Part shown: positions 1 through 11,565 of the stretch, piece after piece
Numbering within the stretch: position 1 is the first letter of the stretch
How the letters are laid out: every line of letters starts with the position of its first letter
NCBI GenBank assembly: GCA_003971905.1
Contig: RSEE01000035.1
Span: forward strand, 1 to 64,000
Length of the DNA stretch: 64,000 bases
Direction of reading: 5' to 3'
Origin: Moniliella sp. 'wahieum'
Taxonomy: Eukaryota; Basidiomycota; Moniliellomycetes; Moniliellales; Moniliellaceae
The notes under the pieces: model-generated
The model's database searches: none
What the model saw: the letters and a program-made list of their open reading frames with translations, nothing else
Told to the model about the DNA's origin: nothing
Program-made: the position numbers and the translations under genes

Positions 1-28
1 CCTAACCCTAACCCTAACCCTAACCCTG
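1..28. repeat. Telomere repeat tract (C-rich strand)
   Basis: About four and a half copies of CCCTAA run from the first base and stop abruptly at base 28, where coding-like sequence begins. A C-rich strand reading 5' to 3' at the left edge is the orientation expected at a left chromosome end with TTAGGG-type telomeres. No subtelomeric spacer separates it from the adjoining gene fragment. The tract is short, so it may only be the inner edge of a longer telomere. Confidence 0.93.
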
Positions 29-498
29 CGGGCGCGACGATCATGAACGTTTCTTCCATCCTTGGTATTGTTCCCTTTAGCATCATCAATCCCGGGTACG
101 TCCTCTGGTGCAATGGTGCGGCGGGTGAGACTGACCAGGCCGGGGCACGATGGTGCGCACGGATGATCAGGTATAATGGCACCAAGGCGTATTTGCACTT
201 CTACACCATGGCGCTTCGTGCGCAGCTGAAGGACACCAACATCAAGGTCGTCGAGATTATCCCGCCGGGCGTACACACCCATCTGCATCGCGACCGTCGC
301 GACCCGGACGACAACAAGCACACGGCACTGACGGCGGATCAGTTCATGGCCGAACTGGCGCAAGGATGGCAGGCGAATTTGGACGAAGTCTCAGCGGGAC
401 CTGGGCCGGCGATGGTCCAGGCTTGGGACCGGACTTTCCGCGCCCAATTCGACGCGTCTGCCCAAGCATATGATCCCACAACCGCTCGTCCCATGTGA
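29..498 (+). pseudogene. Short-chain dehydrogenase, C-terminal part, cut off by the telomere
   Basis: Reading in frame from about base 29 gives the middle and end of a classical SDR of the DltE-like kind. The beta-5 motif 'TIMNVSS' is followed by the catalytic Y-x-x-x-K in 'YNGTKAYLHFYT' and the helix/strand 'VKVVEIIPPGV'. A 75-nt intron (96-170, GTACGT...CAG) separates 'INPG' from 'YNGTK'; removing it restores the usual spacing to the active-site Tyr and keeps the frame. The stop is at 496-498. The N-terminal Rossmann half, including the glycine-rich cofactor motif, is absent because telomere repeats begin where it should be. The ATG at 43 lies inside a conserved strand and is not a credible native start. 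I infer a gene broken by chromosome truncation and healed by telomere addition. Residual expression is possible, but NAD(P) binding should be lost. Confidence 0.85.
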
Positions 499-962
499 GC
501 TGATGCGCGGGGAGGGGCTGCCATGTGGAGATCAGAAGGGCAATCCATCCTTGACGATGGGGTCCTTATCCTCTTGGAATCCAGCAGGCACGACGCACTA
601 CACCGCGTCTTTTAAATTGTCAGCCAGGAGGACAGCCTGAACGGCAGTGAGGGGGAGGTGGGTGTTGGCCATGCAGGCGATCATTGATCCTCCCCCAGGG
701 TGACTAACATGGGTTGTTTCGGTCCTCCCTCCAGCCGCGTGTGCTACGAACAACTGCATTCCTTGATTGGCATCATGCACATGTGCACTTTCTCATCGAA
801 TTTGTTCTTAAGTGTGGCTAGAAAAGTGAGGTGCCGTGTGCATAGGAGCAATGTACTTTGGATAGACAGGAGATGGATCAGAACAGGCAGGTGCACGAGA
901 CAATAGGAACAGGGCTAAGTTTGTTGGTGCCAAGACAGGTTGAACACCGGGTTTGCTTTTTT
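499..962. other. Intergenic, nothing recognised
   Basis: These 460 bases lie between the SDR stop and the stop of the convergent branching-enzyme gene. They probably hold the two 3' UTRs. Short reading frames on both strands show no recognisable motif. Confidence 0.6.
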
Positions 963-3243
963 TTAGTCATGGGCCAAAACAAGGACGGTACGGGTAGGGA
1001 TGTAGAGTTGGAGGAAATGGTCGCGTCCGTTCCAGGGCAAGTTGGTGGAGAAGTATTCGGTCGAGTGATCCACGCGGCCATGCCCGCCTACCTCTTTGGC
1101 ATCCGAGTCGAGCACCACCTTGTACTTGCCCGGCCAGGCCGTGCCCACCCGATAGTCCGTGTACGACCGCGTCGCATCAAAGTTAAACACAAACAGCAAG
1201 TTGGCCCGCTCAAATACCAGCACCGGTCTGCCTCATGCTTTAGCGATACATACGCCTGCGGTGCAGCGAGCCATTTGTAGGTCGTCTCGAGGTCGTTCAT
1301 GCTCTTGTCCCACAGCCATAGATACTTGTACCGCAGCAATCCGTCCTTGACCAAGTTGAACTGCCGGCGAGCATGGAGGAAGGCTGTTCCCGTTGCCTTC
1401 GCGAGGAAAGTCGAGCCATTCGGGATGACCAAACTCATTTCCAATAAAGTTGAGGTAGCCTTCGCCACCCAAGGCTGAAGTGAGGAGGCGGATCATCTTG
1501 TGCAACGATAGGCCACGGTCAATGACCGGTGTCCGCTCGGTCAAGTCCGACATGTTGGTGTACATTTCAGCGTCCATGAGCCAAAAGGCAAGTGTCTAAG
1601 GGAAAAGGAGGGTGTGTGAGCAAGTCTTGCAAGGCAGTTCAAGGCAGGGGAGAAGAGAAGAAGCAAGATAGAGCGTACCTTATCTCCAACCAACGCTTGA
1701 TCGTGGCTCTCAGCATACGCAATCGACTTTTCCCCATGACGGCGATTGGTCAACGTCCACACAATGCTGCCCAAATCCCAGTCTTCGTCAGATTGCTCCT
1801 TGATCAGTTTGATCCACATGTCAGGCACAGCCATGCTGAGTCGGTAGTCGAATCCCACGCCACCCTCCGCGACGGGGCGGCACAAGCCCGGCATGCCCGA
1901 CACGTCCTCCGCAATGGTCGTCATGGAGCCTTGGTGAAGAGAGTGGAGCATATCGTTGGCCAACTGCAGGTAGCACACGCTTTCCTCGTCCACGTCAGGG
2001 CCAAAGTACTCGTGGTATCCACCGCTGAAGCCCGTTCCAATCCCGTGATGTCTGCATGTGAAAAGAGAGGCCGGGGGTTCAGAGTCAGCAAACCAAGTTC
2101 GTATGAAGAAAGGAGAGGGAGGAGAGAGAAGAGACGTACGTGTACAACATGCTTGTCACCATCGAAGCGGAAACCATCAAAACCGTATTCGTCCACCCAG
2201 TATCGGCAATTGGACAAAAGGAAGCGGAGCACCTCCCAGTTGCCATAGTTGAATGTACGAGAGTCCCAAAGGTCATGGCGGCCCTTGGGCCCTCGTGAAA
2301 GTAGAGGTGGTCCGTTCCGTCAAACATGTTGAGCCCGTCGAGAACATTTTTGGACGAGTGGCTATGCACAATGTCGAGGAGCACTGTGAGGCCCAACTGA
2401 TGGGCCGTGTCGACGAGTTGCTTGAGGTCCTCGGGAGTGCCGTAGCGGCTGCTGGGGGCAAAGAAGGACGTGACTTGGTAGCCAAAGCTTGCGTAGTACG
2501 CGTGTTCCTGCACAGCCATGAGCTGAATCGTGTTGTACCCCAGGTCCTTGATCATAGGCAGAACGTCGCGGGTAAATCCTTGTACGTGCCTACGCGCTCG
2601 TGGGGGGTGGCGATGCCCACGTGCGATTCATAGATCTTGATGTCGACGGGAGCCTTGGGCCGCGGATGCTGGAGCACGTACCGCTCCTCGGGCGGAGGGT
2701 TCCAAAACACCGCATCGTACGCCGGCGACACACTAAGGTCTTGGGTCACGCGGTTGATCCAGGCGGGCAGACGGTCGATGCGCTCGCCAGCGGGGGTGGT
2801 CATGCTGATCTTGATCTTGGACTGGTGGGGGATGGCCGGCTTGCCACCCACGGGGGGGACAGTGACGGACCAGACGCCAAACTGGTCGCGGGTCATGGGG
2901 TTGGCATGGGGGTCCCAGTTGTTGAAGTCGCCGATGAGCGAGGCGGTCTCTGCGCCGGGCGCCCACTCGCGGTAGACGATGGCGCCGGTGGCGGGGTCGG
3001 GGTGGAGGCCATAGCGCTGGTAGCCCAGGGAGAAGTGGGCGAGGCTGCCCTCGGCGGCGACAATGCGCTGCTTGTAGTCGGCGTAGCGGGCATGGCGCTT
3101 GCGCAAGACGGGCGCGTAGGGCTCCAGCCACGGGTCTTGTGCGATGAGGCGCGTGCCGTCGGTGGCCTTTGCGTAGTCCGGGGGCGGCGGGGGGCGGCGG
3201 GAGCAGCAGCGGCAGCAGCAGCAGCAGCAGCAGCAGCAGACAT
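963..3243 (-). CDS. GBE1/GLC3: 1,4-alpha-glucan (glycogen) branching enzyme
   Basis: This is a cytosolic GH13 enzyme that cuts alpha-1,4 chains and re-attaches them through alpha-1,6 links in glycogen synthesis. In order I see a CBM48-type N-domain ('YREWAPGAE', 'IGDFNNW'), '[11 protein letters not shown]', '[15 protein letters not shown]', the GH13 regions 'DIVHSH', 'DGFRFDG' (nucleophile Asp), 'AEDVSGMP' (acid Glu) and 'ESHDQ', then '[14 protein letters not shown]', '[10 protein letters not shown]' and '[10 protein letters not shown]'. The stop TAA is at 965-963. Two introns fit the family alignment: 2139-2052 (GTACGT donor) and 1678-1596. The ATG at 3243 opens a poly-Ala run, but its frame differs from the body that starts '[11 protein letters not shown]'. 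About six 1-2 nt shifts break the frame (G-rich run near 3180-3200; 2574-2576; 2290-2292; about 2163; about 1390; 1223-1224). Most are cured by one base in a homopolymer. All catalytic residues survive, so I regard the gene as intact and the breaks as sequencing errors. Confidence 0.93.
3202..3240 (-). repeat. CAG/CTG triplet run at the start of the branching-enzyme gene
   Basis: A run of CAG on the + strand, interrupted once by CGG. Read on the - strand from the ATG at 3243 it is GCT, giving about a dozen alanines directly after Met-Ser. Most eukaryotic branching enzymes lack such a tract. The run is next to G-rich homopolymers where the frame is lost, so its true length and phase are uncertain. 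Confidence 0.8.
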
Positions 3244-6200
3244 GGTGGACACGCAGAGCAGAGCCAGGCGGGCGGCGGGCAGAGGAGAGGATGGGTGGCC
3301 TGCGTGCGTCTGTTTGGGCCGGCAGGATGGATCGATGGGTGGTCCATCCACTATCGCCCCAGATGCACCGCCGAGCACCCCAGCCGAGCCACGGGGGGCC
3401 CGTGCGCTGGACGCCAAGGCTAGGGTTGCATGTGCCACTGGCACTGCGTACGTACTGAGTGGGCAGGACTGACTGATTATCGATTATCGTTCAGGTTGAA
3501 CGTTGCGCCAGCGTTCGACAGAAGGAACCGGTGCTCGGCTAGGCCTGGCCAGGCGCGTCCCCGCCCTCCCCGCCGGCCCACTTTGACGCACCGTGGGGGT
3601 GCGGGAGCAAGCAGTACCCCCGTGGGGCCACGTGCTGTTGCCACGTGTGACCATCACGCCGGGAGATGAGGGAGGCAGGAGGCAGGATGGTCGATGGGCT
3701 GCGAACGTAGGCCGACACGGTTTGAATCTGGATCCGCTTGTCTCCCGATCAACGATTGGATCGATTGGATCAGCGTCGGGGGGACGTTGGCGCTGGGCAT
3801 GAGATCTGAGTATCCGGGTGGGAGCGCTTGGGAACCCACATGTCAAACGCCCTGTTTTGCCACTCCCCAACGGGTGGCACCTATCGACTCTGGCTCGACC
3901 AGGGCTGCGTGTGCGGGCCCTCTGCGCGCATCACATTGCAACCCTCCTAGTGGGCCCGATGGCCCCAGCGCTGAGGCAGCTGGGCGCCTCCGTCCCAACG
4001 CCTCTCGCTGCATGTCAACCCTAGCATGCTCACACCCGCCCTCCCGTCTTCCCCCCGCGTCAGCCATCAGATCATCCACCCCTCCACGCAACAACCGACC
4101 ATCGCCACACATCGCCCCGCCCGCCTCCACTCCTGGTGTCCTCTGCAGGGCGAACGCCACTTGCGCTGGACAGCTGACAGAGTTTGACCCGCAACAAACC
4201 CCCGCGGTGGCGATGATGGGGTTACGATAGGCTACGACCACACCCTCCGTACAATCACCACCTCGCACCCGCATCCGGTCGGTGTCGGTGGCAGGCCGGT
4301 CGGGTCGCGCAGGTCCAATTGAGGTGGCACAACGCCAAATGGCCAATCGCGCCTCGCCCACTCCGTGGCACTGGCTAGGACAGCGCTGGTTGCCAGTTAC
4401 AACTCACTGTAGCCTACACGCCATCGTTTGTACACACCAGGCGGGGCGTCGGTACGCAGAAGCTGCGTCTTTCTTGGGGCGCAGCCGTGCTTGTCGTACT
4501 GTGAGAACAGAGGGACATATGTGCCTCCGGCTCAAAGAGGCGATAGGGCGACCCGAATTCGCAGCGAGGCGAGCGTGGTCAATGTGTTCCTAGGCACACT
4601 GATCACGTTGGTCAACACAAAACACGAGATTGTAGGCCGGTTGACTGACTGTGCTTGCCAGTCAACCCGGGGCGGGAATCTGAACCACGAGAGGGGGGAA
4701 GGTATGCCGCGGATGCCAACTGAGCACGGTCGTTGGCATGCATTTTTGAGATGGACGAGAAACGAACATAGGCCAGTGGCAACGAGGCGGTGGGGACGGA
4801 GGAGACAGAGAGTACCCATGGCGTCTCCTCATTCAGCATGTTCGGGAACCCGGGTAAGAGAAGCATGAGGGCCAACTGGGTCAGAATACGAGCAAATGCC
4901 ATCTGGACCGCTATCTACCCCAAGTTACCGCATGGTCGAGGGTATGTTCGAAATGGGAGGAGTGCGCCCAGCACCGCAATTGGGAGGCAGAGAGCACTTG
5001 GATTTGCCCGTCGAGTGCCTCCCGCCCTCCAGTCCCAGTAGGCGGCCAAAGTGCACCTACACGAGTCCCATGCCTGGGGCCAAAGGGGCGAGGAACTCTC
5101 GCGGGGAAAGAAAGAAAAGTTAGTGCGCCTCTTCGAGGGAAAATTGAAGCTAGGAGTCTTACGCGGCGGTACATGTGGGCGGGCGGACCAAGCTTCTTCA
5201 CTGGAATGCCACCCCCCCCCATTCGGGAGACCAGCACAATGTCCACTCAACAGCCGAGAAACGTTGCTTTCCTTTGCCTTGAACCCAGCTCTGAATGTAG
5301 GTAGCAGAATCCAAATCCGAAGCCACAACAGAGGGATAGCGTCCATAGTTCGTGCATCCCTTCGGACCAACGGCATATAGCTGCATAATGGAGACATAAA
5401 CAGGTAGCGAAAGGGGATTGGACGAGGACGAGGATACCAAACCGGGGTCGAGGTCGGTAAAGAGGTATAGTCAAAAACTTGTTAGCGACGGAACTGAATG
5501 CGCATGGTTCTCGCTATGGCATCCCAAACGGTTTTTGCTGTGTTGTTGTTTCTGTGCTTGTAAGGCCGAGGGCATGGCTAGGGGTGACCGGTGAAGGCGT
5601 CCAAAATATTCTTTGTCTCTTCTGCTAGTAATGTGAAAAGAACGCTTTGATCGCAACCGATGGATGGAAAGCGAAAAGACAAAAAAGCAGCACATTGACA
5701 GAGAATAGCTGTGGCTCAGTGCGAGCTTCTGAGAGGGGGGTCAACTGAAACGCCTGGATTGCCGTGTCTGACGTACTTGATGGTGGGGTCAACGGTCCCC
5801 ACTGCACCAAAGCCAGCATGTCAGCACGGGGACAGACAGGAAAAGTGTTGTTGCTGCTGCTTCGGGACCAACAAATGGTGAGGCCCACTAGATGCTTACC
5901 CCGCGTGACCGCTCGATCTCATATTATAGTTTGGCTGATCTCGCCCCCATTTCCAATTCCTTCGTCTCGAGCGTATCGCTCCTTCCCTGTTTCTTCCACT
6001 TCGCACCATGTCATCTGTTCTTGCTTCTTCCCCACGAACGATTGCTCCATCCCTTAGCCTAGTCCCGACTCTGGTCTCCCTCGCCTTTTAGCCCCTACCT
6101 TGACACGCACCCACCAGTTCTTGCAATCAGTTCTTGGACCTGGGCTACAATTTACCCCGCTCTTTCAGAATGTGGCCAGAGCCAAGACCAAGTGTTGAAT

Positions 6201-7000
6201 AATAGAGGCGTACCCAGCGGGGCCCGACGAGGCAACCAAAGGAGGTAAGGCAAACGGAGAATCCCTTGGACTAGTGAAGCTTGAAGCTTGCAGCCGCAAG
6301 CGTTAGCCGCTCAGGCTGAGCGCTGACAAAGGAAGAAGGGAAGACAGCTTAATTTGAGCGCTGAGCCTCGGCGCTGGCTGATGCGTGATACAGCGGATAT
6401 TCTCGTGGGGGGATCCCTATCACATGCATCAATCAAGGGGGTTGCGACGATCACATGCGATGACGCACAACTATCAGAAAACTGAGCTGAGACTGAGCGC
6501 TGAGGCTGAGAGGCTCAGAAGTGCAGAAGCGCTCAGAAGCGCTCGGGCCTCCTCAGGGCTGGCTCAGGAACCACAGTCCAGAACGTTCAACGTTGCAGGA
6601 AGGTATTGAGAGTCTTCTCCATGTTGCGTCCATTTCATTGACAGAGCTTTAGGCTGGGACAGGGGGAACGCTACGTCTAAACCTAACCGTTCATCTTGCG
6701 GGGGTTACTTAGTCCATTGTATTGAGAGGGTGTCGCGATCGTCTGTGGTTATAAAGGCCTTTTAGGTATTTATCCTGTAATCAACTTTCCTTCGTCTCCC
6801 GGCCCTTCCTGGCCATGTCTACTCCCCTCAACCCACGAATCCTTTTGTGGGTCTACTCATCTTCCCCAGACTCTTAAATAAAAGGAACCAATAAGCATTG
6901 CAGCGGCGTACTCGTCCCACACTCCTTTATAATTCCCACTCGCACTCTGGCGTAAACACAAGTGACAGGCACTCAGGCACACTCCAGCCAAAGAACAATA

Positions 7001-7026
7001 GTAACTAGTAACTAGTAACTAGTAAC
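7001..7026. repeat. Period-7 palindromic array, ACTAGT plus A
   Basis: Three and a half tandem copies of ACTAGTA, each a 6-bp self-complementary site followed by one base. It belongs to the period-7 palindrome arrays found across the intergenic DNA of this window. Confidence 0.85.
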
Positions 7027-7649
7027 CTGGTACATGGTAGCCCCAATATGATGGCACTTTCGGGAGGGGCAATATTCAATCGGGTATTGCACTTTTGTTA
7101 GATCACCTGATCGATCACGCATGTCAGGGTTAGGTCTTGGCAGGATTAAATAAGGCCTAAAGGCCTAAGGGAGACGACGATGCCGATGACCGATGCAATG
7201 AGCGTCTGAGGTCTACTCTAGTGATCGGCATGCCTGAATGAAGCACTGTGCGAATGCACTGAGAGTACGAAGGTACTGAGAGCACTGGGGCCGATGAGGC
7301 CGATGAGGATCGACGCGCAACGAGAGCCTCTCCCTTTCTTCGTAGGCTGTTTTCACTGTCTCGACTTCGGCGCTGTGTGGTGAAGGTCATCGTGCATGAC
7401 GTCACACAGTGGGCGAGGGGGGGGCAGTAGGTAGTGTGCTGGTGTTGAGGCGGTCAGCTTGAGAGCTCCGACACAACCTGCATGACTGGCAGGACCGTCT
7501 TGATGCGCCTGAGGTCGGGTGGCCCCGTGTGTGACCGAGACATATGGTGACTTATTTGTGACTGCATGACGTGTTGTCGAATCGTTGATGCTCTCGGGCT
7601 CCTTCTTCTGGCCCCCAGGATCAAAGCGCAGTGGCCCCAACAGAAGATA

Positions 7650-7657
7650 GATATAAG
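7650..7657 (+). promoter_or_regulatory. Possible TATA box of the Gre2-like gene
   Basis: The sequence GATATAAG lies about 80 bases upstream of the ATG at 7738, a plausible TATA position. This rests on motif and spacing only. Confidence 0.35.
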
Positions 7658-7737
7658 GCCCACCCCCCTGCCCAACCCTCGACACCCGCCAGCGTCTCCA
7701 TCGCCTTCGTTGCTCTCCTCCGTCCACCCTTTCCGTT

Positions 7738-8936
7738 ATGGCTCCGTCCCTCCCAACTCCCTGATCCTCGTCACCTCCGGCAGCGGCTTTGTCGGTGCGT
7801 GGGTGTGCGAGTACGCGCTGCGTGCTGGCTACCGTGTCCGCACCACCGTCCGCTCCGCCGCCAAGGGACAATACCTGCAGCAGATCTATGCCAAGTACGG
7901 AGACAAGTTTGAATATGTGATTGTGGAGGACCTGCGTACCAAGGGTGGCTTGATGCCGCCGTTCAAGGTGTGAAGGGTGTGATCCATACCGGCTCGCCCG
8001 TCGACAGCGACCCCAGCCTCCACCCAGACGACAGCTTGATTGCCCCCGCAGTGCAAGGGACGACGAACGTGTGGAAGCTGTGCAAGCCCAGGGTTCTGTC
8101 TCCCGTATCGTCCTCACCTCCTCCACCTCGGCCATCATTGAGCCCGACGCTGCCGCCAACGCCGTCTTCACTGCCGACGACTGGAACACGGCTGCGCTTC
8201 AGCTCTACCGCGCCGACCCAACCGGGGAAGGCAAGAAGCACGGCTACGAAGCTTCCAAGGTCCTTGCTGAGCGTGCGTGGGACTTTATTGAAACCCACCA
8301 ATCCGCGTTTGACTTGACCACCATCTGTCCCACCGTCATCTTTGGCCCGCCCATTCAAGCCGTCGCAGCGCCCGAGAAGCTCAACTTTTCCCTCCGGATC
8401 CAGTGGGAGCTGTTTGCGGGTAAGGTCCCGTTGGACAAGTACCAAGAGCCCATGGGAGGGTATGTGGATGTGCGTGACGTGGCGGAGATGCACGTCAAGT
8501 CCCTTTCCGTGCCTGCAGCAGGCGGACAACGGTACGTCCTCCTCCTTTTTGAATCATGTGGTGAACCCTGTGTTTGGCTTTGTATCTAACCCATCTTGTC
8601 TTATCCGGAACAGCATCCCCGCGTATGCCAACACCTACACGTGGCAAGAGTTTAGCGATGCAGTGCACGCCTCCGAGGTGGCTACGCCCGAGTTGAAGCA
8701 GCGCGTTCACGAGGGTCGTCCGGGCAGCGGTTGTGGGCGTGATTCAGACTCGTGTGGATGGTAGCAAGGCGGAGAGTGTGCTCGGTGTATTCTACAAGAA
8801 TGTTCAAAAGATTGTGGATGGGGAGATTGTTGCGTTCAACGACTATTTAAGCGTGGCTGGACAGGCGTACCGAGCGCCGAGGTTCTCGCACTCAACTAAG
8901 CGTCTGCCGACCCATCAAAGAACTATGAATTCATGA
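7738..8936 (+). CDS. Gre2-like NADPH-dependent ketone/aldehyde reductase (extended SDR)
   Basis: The protein belongs to the dihydroflavonol-4-reductase/Gre2 group of extended SDRs, which reduce ketones, methylglyoxal-type aldehydes or related carbonyls with NADPH in the cytosol. Visible features in order are the dinucleotide motif 'LVTSGSGFVGAWV' (one family Gly replaced by Ser), 'KGVIHTGSPV', 'VSRIVLTSSTSAII' with catalytic Ser, 'HGYEASKVLAERAW' with Y-x-x-x-K, 'ICPTVIFGPP' and 'GGYVDVRDVAEMHV'. One intron (8532-8613, GTACGT donor, TCTAAC branch-like site) joins 'GGQR' to 'IPAYANTYTWQEF'. From the ATG at 7738 the frame needs one extra base at 7752-7754, 7967-7968, about 8071 and about 8705, the first two in homopolymers. 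The C-terminus after 'VAFNDYLSVAGQ' is poorly conserved, so the stop at 8936 is provisional. The substrate cannot be told from sequence. Confidence 0.85.
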
Positions 8937-9360
8937 TAATGGGCGCTGAGCTACTAAAGCCGCGGTCTAACTTTAGAAGGACGTGAAATCAGACTGAGGA
9001 GCGAGGTAGAGTAGGTGCATCCCATCATAGAGGTGGCGCGCAGAGAGTACGAGGACGTGCACGATGATTCTATACATGATGCACGGGGGGGGGATGGTGC
9101 GAGGTAGCAGAAGCCCCCAGCAAACGGCTCCCTGACAATGGGATGGTCATGAGTGCTCAATGCTCAACAGGTCTATCGTAGGAAAGCGGACGAAAAACGC
9201 AGGGTATGTTGGCACGGGATGATAAAAATTACAGTTTCCTGAGGTAGGGGAACATTATGCCCGTTGAGACAACGAGAGCCCACAGGCCGCAAGCCTGATG
9301 AGCCAGACGCAGAAACCTCTCCAGAAGCAAAGAGAGGCCGCAGAATGATCACCTTCCTCA
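8937..9360. other. Intergenic between convergent genes
   Basis: About 420 bases between the ends of the Gre2-like gene (+) and the NMNAT gene (-), probably two 3' UTRs. No gene or repeat recognised. Confidence 0.6.
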
Positions 9361-10785
9361 TTAGGGCGCAGGCTCTGCGATTGGCTCGGGGAGGCGGTAC
9401 AGTCGGTGTTGATTAATGTAGTTAATCACAGAGTTGGGCAAGAGGTACTTGACGCTCATGCCCCTCTTGATAAAGAGGCGTACCTTGCTGGAGGAAATGT
9501 CGTTGTACTAACACGGAAGCCCACGTCAGTGCCACAATTTACCACAGTTGCAACGACGGGGGAAACGGGGGAGAGGTAATACGTACGATCGTCTGTTTAA
9601 TAACAAGCAGGTGTTTGCGCTCAGCCCAGAGCAGGTCATGGGACAAGAGGAAGGACCAAACGTCGGCTCCCGTGCGTTCAACGATCAAGCATCCAAACTG
9701 ACCCAGAATGTGTCGCAAATCGGCCTCAGCCCAGACCCCGGGCTCGCCCATGCTCTGGATCAAGTCGCCGCCGGCCAAGAGCATGATCCGCACGGGCTTA
9801 CGAGTGCCATCACTGAGCAAGATTCCACCCTCGGTACATTTGTTGAGGCATTCATCGAAATGGTCCAGGACGACAGCCGTGCGCTGGTACTCGTCTTGAA
9901 GCGATTCCCATGCGTCCACCATGAGCCAGGTGGACGTCTTCTCCACTGCTAGCTCACACATGCGCACTCTGTGCGTAGAAGGCGCCAAGCCGGCCTTTTT
10001 GTAATGGTCCGAAACGGGCGAGTAATACCCGGCCAACAGTTCGTATTTCCCCGACTCCAAGATGGCATCCTTGGCCATCTCAAAGATACGCAAGTGGAGA
10101 TAGGTGGGGGGAGAAAAGGAACCACAGGCCACAATGACGAGGGGGGTCTTGGATTCGTCGTGCATGCGTTGAGGCAGGCGATGTTTGGGAAAAGAGTACT
10201 CTGCTTTGGTCTGCGCCTGTACCGGCACTCGAATCTGGGAGAGATCTGCGTCGGCATCCACCTCGTCTTCGCCGGTCAGGACCGAGGTGGAGTCCTCAAT
10301 GCCATCGACATCGTTGTGGAAGCTGGAGTACAACGGGCGCTCGGGATCGGCGCGATGTAGCCCGTCGAGATTGAAGGCGCTCACGTCGGCATTCCGATGC
10401 ACGTGGGGCGAGAGAGGCGTCGCAGCAGCAGAGCCAAGCGGGGCGGGAGGGTGAGGGTGTGGCTGGGCATACGGCGTCGTGCCGGGGGAGTGGGCTTCGG
10501 CCTCGGGGCGTCGGGGAGCGCCTGGTCGGGCAGGACGCCGTCGGAGCCAACGGCGGTGCCAATAAACGGAGGGCTGTCGAGCTGGAACGAGTTGACGCTC
10601 AGAGCGGCAAACTTGAGTGACGACGGCCCGCCGGGACCGGTGGTGCTGTCGGTCATGCGGGGCATGGCGCGTTGCATCTGCGCCACCGAGGGCGAGGGCG
10701 AGGCGTGCGACGACGCGCGGCTGGCGGGACCAGTCGTCTGTGGTCGGCCTCTCTCGGGGCTCTCAGGGCTTGCGACGGCCGGCAT
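9361..10785 (-). CDS. NMA1 (NMNAT): Nicotinamide/nicotinate mononucleotide adenylyltransferase
   Basis: This enzyme joins NMN or NaMN to ATP, the last shared step of NAD synthesis. The nucleotidyltransferase signature is clear: 'GSFSPPTYLHLRIFEMA' (G-x-F-x-P-x-T/H-x-x-H), 'YELLAGYYSPVSDHYKK', 'THRVRMCELAVEKTSTW', 'MVDAWES', 'LLAGGDLIQSM', and at the end 'NDISSSKVRLFIKRGMS', the ISSTxxR-type ATP-binding motif. The last exon is joined through a 79-nt intron (9586-9508, GTACGT donor), and the stop TAA is at 9363-9361. The N-terminal ~130 residues are Ser/Pro/Ala-rich and look disordered, as in other fungal NMNATs. A 1-nt shift near 10,400-10,450 separates that leader from the catalytic part. The start is uncertain: ATG at 10,785 ('MPAVASPES') is preferred, with ATG at 10,965 in the same frame as the alternative. 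Confidence 0.9.
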
Positions 10786-11565
10786 GGAGACGAGGACAGG
10801 GTGGACGGGGATAAGGACGGGCGGCGATGCTGGTGGGAGGAGCGGGCGGTAGTCGTCGACCAGGATGACTGAGATGATCGGTGATTGATGACGATGAACG
10901 GGGCTGGTGTGCCCCAATCGCAACAGTGCGCTAGTACGGCCAACCCTAGCTGCGGTTATATCCATAGCCCCGAATCACCTCGATCATCGATCATCGATCG
11001 CTGTTCGGTTTAACGTTTAACGTTTACGATTAACCCTGTTCTGCCTTGTGAATTGCTTCGGCAGCCATCGGGAACCCCGAGGAACCACCGGGAAACCCAT
11101 CTAGACTGCGGCGAACCCGGCGGGGTCGGGTTAGATCTTCGATTCGGACGCAATTGGGCTGCGCACTACCCCATCAATAGGACCAATAACAATGCGGTTA
11201 GCGGTGCATCTCTCTTGAACGTGGCAGTATGAAGGTGTTGAAGCACCCCTCCTTGCCCACCGAGATCGCGCTCTCGCCAATGCTTCGCCCACTAGCCTTG
11301 GCCTATACGGCCTAAGCTAAGGCCCGAGCTATTATTATCGTCGAAATGTGCATTGGAGCAAGTAGAGCCAGCGCGGGGAAGCGCCACGGGGGGGCAATCG
11401 AGCCCGGCTCAGACTGGAGCTGAGCGCCAAGAGACCGGTGGAACGGTATACAGTCTGGTTCAATGGAGAGGTCTGATGAACAGCATGCAAAACAGACCAA
11501 ACCTGGCCGGATGTGGTAGAGGGAGGAAGCAAGGGACGAAAGGACACTTGCACGCGTGATGAGGC
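10786..11565. other. Intergenic with short palindromic arrays
   Basis: Holds the upstream region of the NMNAT gene. At about 10,980-11,034 there is a run of ATCGATC heptamers followed by AACGTTT heptamers. No coding feature is recognised, apart from a possible N-terminal extension of NMNAT up to 10,965. Confidence 0.55.

Larger units (their letters stand above)
3244..7737. other. Long intergenic stretch, no supportable gene
   Basis: About 4.5 kb between the divergent starts of the branching enzyme and the Gre2-like gene. Open frames up to about 180 codons occur on both strands, but none shows a domain, a hydrophobic pattern or a splice-consistent family match. From about 6279 to 6560 the DNA is dense in words such as AAGCTTG and GAGCGCTGAG. 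A (ACTAGTA) array lies at 7001-7026. Promoters of both flanking genes must lie here. Confidence 0.55.

Noticed and set aside
2600-3472. A 290-codon open frame on the + strand
   Set aside because: It is the antisense of the glycogen branching enzyme, whose motifs and introns are unmistakable; GC-rich codons keep the opposite strand open.
3694-4361. Overlapping frames of ~175 codons on both strands
   Set aside because: Composition is Pro/Arg/Ala/Gly-rich from GC bias. Neither strand shows a domain, splice pattern or hydrophobic order.
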